Program-made: the position numbers and the translations under genes | Shown here: positions 54,815-63,247 of the stretch, in pieces | Numbering within the stretch: position 1 is the stretch's first letter | Layout: the number at the start of each line of letters is the position of its first letter | Origin: Chloroflexota bacterium | GTDB taxonomy: Bacteria; Chloroflexota; Anaerolineae; Promineifilales; Promineifilaceae | DNA: 64,000 bases | Direction of reading: 5' to 3' | Assembly: GCA_018004935.1 (NCBI GenBank) | Contig: JAGNBF010000008.1 | Location: 49,278 to 113,277 of the forward strand | The notes under the pieces: model-generated | Database searches by the model: none | The model's input: only the letters and a program-made list of their open reading frames with translations | What the model was told of the DNA's origin: nothing

Positions 54815-55153
54815 ATGAACGAATACTTAGCCACTGTTGTAATGCTCCTCTTTTTTGCCTTACGGTGTTTAATCCCCTTTGGGCTGACCTTGGCGATTGG
54901 TTATATGATGAATCGGCTGGTAGCAGGCTGGCAGGCAGAAGAAAAGGCTCAACCCATATTGACCAGTAAGACAACTTGTTGGGAAGCGAAGGATTGTCCC
55001 CCAGAACGACGTAATCAGTGTCCGTCTTTTCGCCAAACGAATATGGCATGTTGGGAAGTGCGGAGTCAGGTGACTGGCGCTTTACCGGAGACATGTCTGA
55101 CATGCCCGCTGTATGTCCGCCCCGCGGCCGCGCACCCCGCCCCTGCTCTTTGA
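54815..55153 (+). CDS. Small membrane protein with cysteine-rich CW-type tail
   Basis: This 112-residue protein has an N-terminal membrane region (5-32), MNEYLATVVMLLFFALRC, similar to the 51-residue protein at 51336. A soluble tail follows with TTCWEAKDCPPERRNQCPSF and CWEVRSQVTG ... CLTCPLY. The twin CW...C pattern is characteristic of a small Cys-rich domain (two-CW type) that could hold a metal or FeS centre. It is the last gene of the cytochrome operon, 60 bp after NrfD. Role inferred: assembly or small subunit. Confidence 0.75.
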   Translation: MNEYLATVVMLLFFALRCLIPFGLTLAIGYMMNRLVAGWQAEEKAQPILTSKTTCWEAKDCPPERRNQCPSFRQTNMACWEVRSQVTGALPETCLTCPLYVRPAAAHPAPAL

Positions 55154-55194
55154 TAACCTTGCGCCATACATAGTGAGCGTCTAAAAATCAGTTG

Positions 55195-55450
55195 GGTGGC
55201 ACGGTCAGGAGACCGGCCATAGCCTGGATAGGTTTGGGTGGCAGACCCACCAGGAAAGGGGAGAAACCCACCGGCGCGGTTTGGGGGCAGACGCCCCCAA
55301 ACCGCGCCATTGGAATTCCCCCCTTCCCTCGGGAATCGGCAGGGGGGATGGGGTCAATGAATGCGTTACCCGATTAAAAATTTAATGGCTCTTTCGGAAT
55401 TCGTGGGGTGCGGCTAGATGTAGGGGCTGGCCTTGTGCCTGCCCTTTGGC
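55195..55450. repeat. Intergenic repeats B, D and partial C
   Basis: A family B core (GGCACGGTCAGGAGACCGGC) is at 55197-55225. A family D core follows with a perfect 36-bp palindrome at 55273-55308 (arms GGCGCGGTTTGGGGGC around AGAC) and a G-rich end to about 55350. A half family C element lies at 55389-55450. The whole lies between convergent genes and may serve as a terminator. No gene is seen. Confidence 0.8.
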
Positions 55451-55470
55451 CGTATAATTTGCCCGGTTCC

Positions 55471-56136
55471 TCATTCGTCCAATTCAATCAACCCCATCCG
55501 CAGTGCATATTTCACCAGATCAACCCGATTGTGCATATTCAGTTTGCTCATGATGTTTTCCCGATGACGATCAACCGTTTTGGCGCTGATAACCAGCTTT
55601 TCCGCAATTTCGGCATTGGATAATCCCTGAGCGATCTGGACCAGCACCTCTTGTTCCCTGGGAGTAAGCGTGATGCTTACATCAGGTTGTTTACCTGCCT
55701 CGATCTCACCCAGGTAACTTTGCACCAGACGGGTAGCCAAGGTGGGGTACAAAAACACCTCACCCCGGCTGACTGTCCGCACGGCGCTTACCAGTTCATC
55801 GGGGGCGGCCCGCTTGGGCACATACCCGGAAGCTCCGGCTTTGAGCATGGCAAAGAAATATTCGTCGTCCTCGTACATCGTCAGGGCCAGAATATTGGTT
55901 TGGGGGAAACTAGCTTTGATCTGTTGGGTGGCCTCAATGCCGTTCATATCAGGCATTTGCACATCCATGAGGACAACATCGGGGTGGAGTGCTTTTACCT
56001 GGGCAATGGCTTCGCGGCCTGTTTGTGCTTCTCCAACAATATGTAAATCGGGTTGGGCTTCCAGAAGCATACGTAGTCCAAAACGGACTACAGCGTGATC
56101 ATCCACCAGGAGTAGTCTAACTGATGTTGTTGTCAT
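55471..56136 (-). CDS. NarL/FixJ-type response regulator
   Basis: This 221-residue protein has a receiver domain with phospho-acceptor Asp58 (HPDVVLMDVQMPDMNG), acid pair LLLVDDHAVVRF, Thr/Ser in LALTMY and Lys in VPKRAA. The LuxR-type DNA-binding domain reads LTPREQEVLVQIAQGLSNAE then ISAKTVDRHRENIMSKLN. The start overlaps the end of the kinase gene by 20 bp, so the two are co-expressed. It lies convergent with the cytochrome operon; control of that operon is a guess from proximity. Confidence 0.95.
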   Translation of the reverse strand: MTTTSVRLLLVDDHAVVRFGLRMLLEAQPDLHIVGEAQTGREAIAQVKALHPDVVLMDVQMPDMNGIEATQQIKASFPQTNILALTMYEDDEYFFAMLKAGASGYVPKRAAPDELVSAVRTVSRGEVFLYPTLATRLVQSYLGEIEAGKQPDVSITLTPREQEVLVQIAQGLSNAEIAEKLVISAKTVDRHRENIMSKLNMHNRVDLVKYALRMGLIELDE

Positions 56137-57742
56137 TTTCTTGGCCTTCTTTTTCTAAGGGAATGGAAACCTGTATGGTTGTGCCCTGACCTGGGGCGGA
56201 GAGAAGCTGATAATGTCCACCCACCAGTGCTACTCGTTCTTGCATCCCCAATAACCCCCAGGAACGACGGCGGGCATGAGGGTTGAGGACGCTGGGCGGC
56301 TCAAAGCCTCGGCCATTATCTTTGATGGTGAGGGATAGGATATCTGGTTGGAAATCAAGCTGGATACTTACTTGTTTCGCGGCCGCGTGGCGGGTTACAT
56401 TCGTTAAGGCTTCCTGGGTAATACGAAAAACGATGGTCTCTATTTCTGGCTGAACCCGACGACGTTTACCGTGTAAGACCAGATCTGCCGGTACGCCGGT
56501 GCGGTTGATAAATTCACGTATCTGCCCCTGAAGGGCAGGTACCAACCCCAGGTCATCCAACACTGAGGGGCGCAGATTACCGATAAGGTCACGTAACTCT
56601 TCCAGAGTCTGCATACTGAGTTTTTTCAGCTCACCTAACTGACGGCTGGCGATTTCGGGGTTGGTGCGCACAGTTTCGGACGCGGCCGCAAAGCCTAACC
56701 CCAATGCCGTAAGCGCCTGCCCGGTCGTATCATGTAGTTCACGCGCAATCCGTTGCCGTTCATGCTCCTGCGCCGTAACAACCTGGTGCAATAAGTCGCG
56801 CCGCAACGCTTCTCGCGCCTGCAATTCCTGATACAAATGGGACAAATCTTGCATTGCCACCTGTAACTGTTCGTTTAATTGTTCCGTTTCCCTACGAGCA
56901 CGTTCTTGAATATCCAGCGCTTCTTGTTGGGTTGCCAGGCGACGTAGGCGGCTTTCTAACTCAAAGGCCCGCAAGGCCCGAATCACAAAAAAGGCCAGGA
57001 GTGCGGCCGCGACCGCACGGAATAACTGCACCGGCACACCAAAAGTCAGCGCAAATGTGTCGCTATTAACAACCGTTGAAGGATAAAGAAAGCTTTGGTT
57101 GGGAAACGCCTGCCCTACCACCCCATACAAAAACAGGGCCAGCGCCGCCCGCAAAAGATCTCGCCCCGTACCTGACATATGCCGAATGGTAAAGGTCTGT
57201 TGCTCCAGGATAATGGCCCAGGCCGATAACAACGCTCCCGGAATGCCCAAAATATACCGGGCCAAAACATCAATCGCACGCAAAAAGGCTTCGGGTTCTG
57301 GATCATAAAGCCACTTTGTAGCCACCACACTCAACAACCAGACCAATACCAACGCCCCTGCCGCGATATTCACAAACCCTTGTCGGCCGCTCTGTTCCCC
57401 CTGACCATCTTCCAGACGGCTAAAATAGATCAGGCGCACCCCAAATACAATGAGTAAGATGAATGACAAGATGAGATGGGCCAGGCGCACCTCATTCATT
57501 AAAAGCCAATCCGGAATATTCGTGGCATTGGCTCGCCCCAGGCGTTGAAACATCTCAAACCATTCATGCAATCCATGGAGAATACCAAACCCCGCCAAGG
57601 GACCCATCGCCCGCGCCATACGGAACTCCGCCGTATGCCCAGATTCCAGCCATACGGCCAATCCCATGCTGAAAAAAGCAAGTCCATAGAAAAAATAAAT
57701 GATGACAATGTTATGCTGAAAGAATAAAGCGATAGGATCCAT
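56117..57742 (-). CDS. NarX-type sensor histidine kinase with 7-helix membrane sensor
   Basis: This 541-residue protein has an N-terminal region of about 250 residues with seven or so membrane helices (NIVIIYFFYGLAFFSMGLAVW ... GILHGLHEWFEMF). A coiled-coil (about 260-330) follows. The HisKA_3 dimerisation helix has RIARELHDTTGQAL, whose His is the phospho-acceptor. The ATPase has NVTRHAAAKQVSIQ (N box) and DNGRGFEPPS (G1). No periplasmic sensory domain is seen, so it probably senses a membrane or redox signal. ATG 57742 (MDPIALFFQHN) is used; a longer frame is in the leader. The partner is the overlapping regulator gene. Confidence 0.9.
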   Translation of the reverse strand: MDPIALFFQHNIVIIYFFYGLAFFSMGLAVWLESGHTAEFRMARAMGPLAGFGILHGLHEWFEMFQRLGRANATNIPDWLLMNEVRLAHLILSFILLIVFGVRLIYFSRLEDGQGEQSGRQGFVNIAAGALVLVWLLSVVATKWLYDPEPEAFLRAIDVLARYILGIPGALLSAWAIILEQQTFTIRHMSGTGRDLLRAALALFLYGVVGQAFPNQSFLYPSTVVNSDTFALTFGVPVQLFRAVAAALLAFFVIRALRAFELESRLRRLATQQEALDIQERARRETEQLNEQLQVAMQDLSHLYQELQAREALRRDLLHQVVTAQEHERQRIARELHDTTGQALTALGLGFAAASETVRTNPEIASRQLGELKKLSMQTLEELRDLIGNLRPSVLDDLGLVPALQGQIREFINRTGVPADLVLHGKRRRVQPEIETIVFRITQEALTNVTRHAAAKQVSIQLDFQPDILSLTIKDNGRGFEPPSVLNPHARRRSWGLLGMQERVALVGGHYQLLSAPGQGTTIQVSIPLEKEGQENDNNIS

Positions 57743-58908
57743 AGTGTTCGTCAGTATCTCAGTAAGACAACAATGGTACAAATGACAAAAGTCGTGTAGC
57801 CACTATGACGTTGTTCCCTTCGTCTATCCGGCCTTTACCCTGGCGTACGTGACCTGGCCCAAGTCGTAACGATATAGGTGTAGCCGTGGACAAGTTTTCA
57901 AGTTTCCACGGTGCTGACCTATGCCGCCAGGAACCCATTCCGCTGGGAAGGGGGTGGGGGGGAAAATCCAGTAGGCAAGCGCCCTGACTCATACGCCGGG
58001 ACTGCGATAAAGCATTGACGATTCGATGGTTACGATTTACGATTGACGTTAAGTTTGGCATCATTGGGAATGCTTTACCTCATCCAATGTAACTACTAAA
58101 CCGTTGCCTGAGCTTGTCGAAGGCAATACGAGGCTTCGACAAGTTCAGCCCTAAACCGCTAAGGGTCTGTAAAAGATTAAGTTCCAGCAAGACCTGACAG
58201 GTTTCCGAAAACCTGTCAGGTCTAAACCGGGCAGTTATATTTTTACGGACCCTAGTTTAAAACGAACGATTACTTAGGGTTTGCTCAAAATTAAGTTGGG
58301 TGGCGCGGTCAGGAGACCAGCCACAGCAAACTCAAAAGTGATTCTTTGGGGTTTCGTGGGGTACGGGCAACCCTTGTGGTTGCCCTACACGGGGCAGGCA
58401 CAAGGCCAGTCCCTACATCTGGTGTCAACCCCCTGAATTCCCCAAGAACCTCAAAAAAGCTGTACTATAGATGTTCAGAAAATCATTTGGGGTTTTGGTT
58501 GGTAGTAACGGCTTTAGCCGTCCAGCGTGGGACCGCTAAAGCGGTTACTACGAACCCAAAATCTTTTTCTTGAAAGCTATAGCCGGTTTGGAACCCAGGT
58601 TTTTCTCCTGGATGTAGGACGATTTTTTAAATCGTCCACTGGGCGATTTACAAAATCGCCCTACATTTTTGCAGGAGACAACATGAACAGGGTTCACCAG
58701 AGGTGATGAAAATCCGAAGGGCGACGCGGAGACACAGCGACACAGCGTTTTTTCGCCCCATCGCCCACTCGCCCCATCGCCGTGTCTTATTTTCAGAGGA
58801 GTTCCCCATGAGCGGGCGCTCACCAAATGGAATGAAAATTTGTAGGGCGATTTGGTAAATCGTCTGGGCGATTTACCAAATCGCCCTACATTTTCGTAGG
58901 AGATTTTT
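57743..58908. repeat. 1.2-kb intergenic region with families A, F, B, C and E
   Basis: No gene is seen. Family A is at 58095-58165, family F at 58160-58256 (GACCTGACAGGTTTCCG), a B core at 58299-58328, family C at 58341-58455, and family E at 58612-58672 and again at 58838-58900. TTTGGGGTTTTGGTTGGTAG then GTAACGGCTTTAGCCGTC mark further short inverted pairs near 58488-58550. The last E copy provides the AGGAG in front of the next gene. Confidence 0.75.
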
Positions 58909-61900
58909 ATGACTTCATTTCACCGCCTTGCCCGTCCTTTCGTTTTACTACTGGTTATCCTGGGGATCGCTATTTATATAGCCAGCCAGGCTCACCTGGG
59001 GCAGGTATCTGCACAGCCGTTACCTGAACAGTTCACGCCAGAGTCCACTGGGGGGCCGGATGCTTTTGGTTATACATTTCGTGATTCTGCTGAAGCCAAT
59101 GGCCCGGTTTATGACTGGATAGACATTAGTTCAACTGGGACTTCTTTAGGCATAGGATCAGATAGTCGGCATGGTCCTTTGTCATTGGGATTCAATTTTA
59201 GCTATTATGGCACAAGTGCCAGTTCCGTCTGGATGGGAAGTGACGGCTGGATTACGGTAGGAGCAGGGGATCCGGGGAGCAATGACAATAGTAACGATTG
59301 TCCACTGCCCCACCAAAACGGGAATGAGAATATCATTGGGGGGGTATGGGACAACCTGGATGCTTTGATTACCACACCCAATGGTCAGGCGTATCACCAA
59401 TCCTTCCCGGCGGGGAGTTGCCCTTTTGGTAGTTATCCCGGAGCCTGCTTTGTGGGACAATGGCAAAATACCCATTTTGCCCAATTGCCTGATCCCCCCT
59501 TTGATACGACAACCTTTGAAATTGTCTTGTTTGATAACAATGACATCGTTGTGCAAATTCAGGAGGCGGGAACACGAGCCGGGTTGGGATCAACAACGGG
59601 AATTGAAAACGCCGTGGCTACAGATGGCCTTGTTTATAGCTGTAATACAGCCAGTTCTTTAAGTGATAATAGTGCTGTTCAGTTCTATTATCCGGTGTTT
59701 GCGCCCCGGTTTGATACATCCTATAAAACGGCCCCGGCAGTGGGCCACCCCATAGACCCTATTACCTATACCATTGTCATTAGCAATGTGGGTAATGTGG
59801 CTTCGGTGGGAACGGTGATGACGGATACGATTCCGGCGGGGACGACTTATATACCGGGCAGTGTGAGTTGTGTGGGCGGTGGCACGACGATTTGTACGTT
59901 TGATAGTGGTCAAAATGAGATTCGTTGGGAGGGGGGTATCGCGGCCGCAAACCAAACCATCGTTACTTATCGGGTTATGCCTGGTGGCTCCTGTGGGGCC
60001 ACGGTAGCGAATGAAGCGGTGATTACGGCCCCAGACGCGGCCGCGTCACCCCTTCTGCTTCCCGCTACCACCACACTAGCCGATGAGTTCACCCTCTATA
60101 CCTTTGAAGCCAATAATGGGGGTTTTGCCGCCACCAATGATTGGCAATATGGCATTCCCAGTTGGCCGGTTGGCCTGCACGCCCATAGCGGCGACCGCCT
60201 CTGGGCCACCGTTCTGGATGGTTATTACAATAACCTGGGGGCTTCCAGCGTCCTGAGCCAGACCATCAGTCTGGCTGGTTTGCCCAACAACGCCAAATTA
60301 TTATGGTGGCAATATGTGAAAACGAATAACAGCCTGTTTGACGTGGGGCGGGTGTTACTCAACGGCGACGAAGTATACACCTCATCTGGGGCTGACGAGC
60401 CAAACTGGACGGCGCACACTGTCAGCCTGGCTCCGTATGTGGGCGGCAATCTCAGCCTGGCCTTTGACTTTTTCTCCACCCTTTCCATTAATAGTGATGG
60501 CTGGTATGTGGATGATGTAGCTGTTTATTATTGTGTGCCACAACCGGTACCAAATCTTGATCTCTCCACGAAAACAGCTCTCCCCATTGCGGTGACGGGC
60601 AAACGGCTGGATTACACCATTACCTTGAATAACTTCGCCACGGTTTCGGCCCCCAGCACGACACTGGTGGACCCCATTCCCCCAGGTACAACTTATGTGA
60701 ATGGCAGTGCGACGAATGGCGCGGTTTATAATGCCGGGCAAAATCAAATTGAATGGACAGGGACGGTGGGGGCCAATGGGCAGGTGGATGTGTCGTTTGC
60801 GGTAACGGTCGCGGCCGCGCCGGGAACCACCATCACAAATACGGCCACCATTGATCAGCCCAGCATCAGTCAACCGGTTATCGTGGCCACCACCAGTGAG
60901 GTTGTCACTTCCCAAACGGCCAGCTACCCTTCCTGCTCTACTTTTGAAAGCGGGAGTTTGCCCGCATATATGTACCAGGAAGTTACCAGTGCTAACGGTT
61001 CTACCGGCCGGGCCAGAGTGACTAATGCCTTCCCCCATGCCGGGACATTCGGTTTTGACCTGGATACCAATGATCCTTCAGGTACGGGCAATGGTATAAC
61101 GCGTCAGGCGGGCATTATCGTCGCCGATTTGCTCAATGCCCCAGAGGTGAGTTTGAGTTTTTGGGTGCGCGGCCATGCCGATGAAAACAATCCAGAAGAT
61201 GGGGTGTTTATCAGTGATGATGGTGGGGTGAGTTTTGCCCAGATTTATGATCCACCTTCTGGCGATTGGACGCCTTATGAGCTTGTTAATTTGAATCTGA
61301 CAGACGCGGCCGCGGCCGCGGGGATGAGCTTCACTGAAACCTTCCTTATCAAATTCCAATCACTAGACAACTATGCCATTGCCACACCACCCCTCACCAG
61401 CGATGGCTACTCGTATGATGATATTTGCCTGGAAGCGGTAGTCGCTCAGGCCACCATCACCCCCACCAGTCTGAGCAGTACCCAGTTTGTTAACCAGGTA
61501 ATAACACAAACGTTGACGATTAACAGCATAGGCAATGACCTGCTAAACTGGAACTGGACGGAGGCATCTAGCAGTTGCGCCGCACCGGGTAATGTGGCCT
61601 GGTTAAGTGTAACGCCCATCAATGGCTCTACGGCCGCCAACAATACCACGGCAGTTGTGGTTAGTCTGGACAGTAGTACGGTGCCCTTGGGAAGTACTGT
61701 CACGGCCAATCTATGTCTGAACAGTAATGATGTAAATGAGCCAGTGATTGCCGTACCGGTGTCTTTGACAGTGACATCACCACCTACGATTCTGGTTGCC
61801 CCCAATCCGCTTACGGCCACTCTCACGACCACTCAAACCACAGACTTAACCTTTACCATCACGAATCAAGGATTGAATACCTTAGACTGGTATTCGCTGG

Positions 61901-62886
61901 AGGATCCCAGTGTGGTAGGAGGTGCGGGGGCTTTGGTGTATGGTCTGGATGGGAATTCTAATCGGTTGATGGCTTTTAACTCGACTTTACAGGCCCCCTT
62001 GTACCCGGTGGGGGGAGTAGGCACGATAGACTACGCGGCCGCGGACATTCTGCCCCAAGATCCCCTCTACCTGTACGCCATCAACAATATAAACCGTTTT
62101 GTGAAAATTAATCGGGGCAACGCTACCATTACCGAAATCGGCACCAGCGCCCTGAGCGGGGGCTTGCTCTGGTCTGGACTGGCCGCCCATCCTACCAGCG
62201 GCATCCTTTACGCCAGTGCCAGCAACTGTACCACCACGTCGCGCCTGTTCACCATTGACACAACCACCGGGGTGGCCACAGCCATCGGTGACATCACCAA
62301 TGGCGCTTGCATCAGCGATATTGCCATCAACGCCAATGGACAGATATATGGTCTAAATGAGGCAACCGATCAACTCATCAGCATCAACCCCACGACTGGG
62401 GCGGGTACGCCAATTGGCCCTCTAGGGTACAATGCCATTAGCGGTCAAGGACTAGATTTTGATGATAGCAGTGGCACGTTATATCTATCAGCGTTGCTCA
62501 CCGGTCCTGTTTCCCAGTTACGCACCGTGAACACCTCAACGGGCACCACCACTGTTATTGGCTCCCTCTCTGATGGTACAACCCTGGCCGTCTTAGGTGA
62601 CATTGCCATTGTGCCCAATGCAGGTTGCACACCAGGAGCAATAACCTGGGCCAGCACCAATCAGACCAGCGGTACATTGGCTGGTAATAGCAGTGTGACC
62701 ATCACCGTAAATCTCTCCGCCATCGGGTTAGATGAAGGGGTTTACCATGGGGCAATCTGTATCTTGAGTAATGATCCGGCTACGCCACAGGCTACCGTTT
62801 TGTTGGAACTCACCGTAAATAACGAGGATCCGCCCCCCCCCACGGTGGAAAAGGTGTACTTGCCGCTCATGAGTCAGGGGGAATAG
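58909..62886 (+). CDS. Large secreted surface protein with DUF11 repeats and YLPL tail
   Basis: This 1325-residue protein has a signal peptide (hydrophobic 10-28). A beta-rich N-terminal domain follows with GFNFSYYGTSASSVWMGSDG and GGVWDNLDAL. DUF11-like units (about 265-365 and 545-660) have YTIVISNVGNVASVGTVMTD and DPIPPGTTYVNGSATNGAVY. There are two jelly-roll or choice-of-anchor regions and a propeller-like part (about 995-1250) with repeats of the form DTTTGVATAIGDI and NPTTGAGTPIGPL. It ends VEKVYLPLMSQGE. It is probably on the cell surface in adhesion or envelope structure. The start follows CGTAGGAGATTTTT. No catalytic motif is evident. Confidence 0.8.
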   Translation: MTSFHRLARPFVLLLVILGIAIYIASQAHLGQVSAQPLPEQFTPESTGGPDAFGYTFRDSAEANGPVYDWIDISSTGTSLGIGSDSRHGPLSLGFNFSYYGTSASSVWMGSDGWITVGAGDPGSNDNSNDCPLPHQNGNENIIGGVWDNLDALITTPNGQAYHQSFPAGSCPFGSYPGACFVGQWQNTHFAQLPDPPFDTTTFEIVLFDNNDIVVQIQEAGTRAGLGSTTGIENAVATDGLVYSCNTASSLSDNSAVQFYYPVFAPRFDTSYKTAPAVGHPIDPITYTIVISNVGNVASVGTVMTDTIPAGTTYIPGSVSCVGGGTTICTFDSGQNEIRWEGGIAAANQTIVTYRVMPGGSCGATVANEAVITAPDAAASPLLLPATTTLADEFTLYTFEANNGGFAATNDWQYGIPSWPVGLHAHSGDRLWATVLDGYYNNLGASSVLSQTISLAGLPNNAKLLWWQYVKTNNSLFDVGRVLLNGDEVYTSSGADEPNWTAHTVSLAPYVGGNLSLAFDFFSTLSINSDGWYVDDVAVYYCVPQPVPNLDLSTKTALPIAVTGKRLDYTITLNNFATVSAPSTTLVDPIPPGTTYVNGSATNGAVYNAGQNQIEWTGTVGANGQVDVSFAVTVAAAPGTTITNTATIDQPSISQPVIVATTSEVVTSQTASYPSCSTFESGSLPAYMYQEVTSANGSTGRARVTNAFPHAGTFGFDLDTNDPSGTGNGITRQAGIIVADLLNAPEVSLSFWVRGHADENNPEDGVFISDDGGVSFAQIYDPPSGDWTPYELVNLNLTDAAAAAGMSFTETFLIKFQSLDNYAIATPPLTSDGYSYDDICLEAVVAQATITPTSLSSTQFVNQVITQTLTINSIGNDLLNWNWTEASSSCAAPGNVAWLSVTPINGSTAANNTTAVVVSLDSSTVPLGSTVTANLCLNSNDVNEPVIAVPVSLTVTSPPTILVAPNPLTATLTTTQTTDLTFTITNQGLNTLDWYSLEDPSVVGGAGALVYGLDGNSNRLMAFNSTLQAPLYPVGGVGTIDYAAADILPQDPLYLYAINNINRFVKINRGNATITEIGTSALSGGLLWSGLAAHPTSGILYASASNCTTTSRLFTIDTTTGVATAIGDITNGACISDIAINANGQIYGLNEATDQLISINPTTGAGTPIGPLGYNAISGQGLDFDDSSGTLYLSALLTGPVSQLRTVNTSTGTTTVIGSLSDGTTLAVLGDIAIVPNAGCTPGAITWASTNQTSGTLAGNSSVTITVNLSAIGLDEGVYHGAICILSNDPATPQATVLLELTVNNEDPPPPTVEKVYLPLMSQGE

Positions 62887-62898
62887 AAGTTGAAATTT

Positions 62899-62964
62899 TC
62901 GGCGTGGTTCAACAGTGGGCAAACGGTGCTTCACATTGGTAAAGCTGACCTGAACCATGCCGAA
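62899..62964. repeat. Family I repeat, intact (empty site)
   Basis: Arms GGCGTGGTTCA and TGAACCATGCC enclose GGGCAAACGGTGCTTCACA and TTGGTAAAGCTGACC. It is the uninterrupted counterpart of the copy at 11698-11822, which carries a family E insert in the middle. Confidence 0.8.
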
Positions 62965-63051
62965 TTTTTGTAATAATACACCTGTAGCCTCCGATAATTA
63001 CAGACTCAGTTTTTCCCCGCCCCCGTCCCCAGGGACAGGTAGCTTTTTACG

Positions 63052-63091
63052 GTGTTGTTTTTCGTGGGTATTCACCCGCGAAAAACAACAC
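63052..63091. repeat. Family D-type palindrome with variant arms
   Basis: Arms GTGTTGTTTTTCGTGGGT and ACCCGCGAAAAACAACAC pair around ATTC with one G-T pair. The flank CGCCCCCGTCCCCAGGGACAG marks it as a family D relative although the arms differ in sequence from all other copies. Confidence 0.75.
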
Positions 63092-63154
63092 GAAACGTAA
63101 AACAGCCTTTCAGGTTGTGCCCCACTCCAATTTCATTTCCGAATGCTATTTCTC

Positions 63155-63198
63155 AAAAAAAAAGAGCGGCCTGGATCAAAATCCAGGCCGCTCTTTTT
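63155..63198. terminator. Bidirectional rho-independent terminator
   Basis: AAGAGCGGCCTGGAT and ATCCAGGCCGCTCTT form a 15-bp stem with a 4-nt loop CAAA, an A-run before and a T-run after. It lies between the convergent surface protein (+) and the TNTP protein (-). Confidence 0.93.
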
Positions 63199-63247
63199 GT
63201 ATCTATGCAGGTGAAGCCCGGCTCCACCTGTATAGATACACCTGTTT

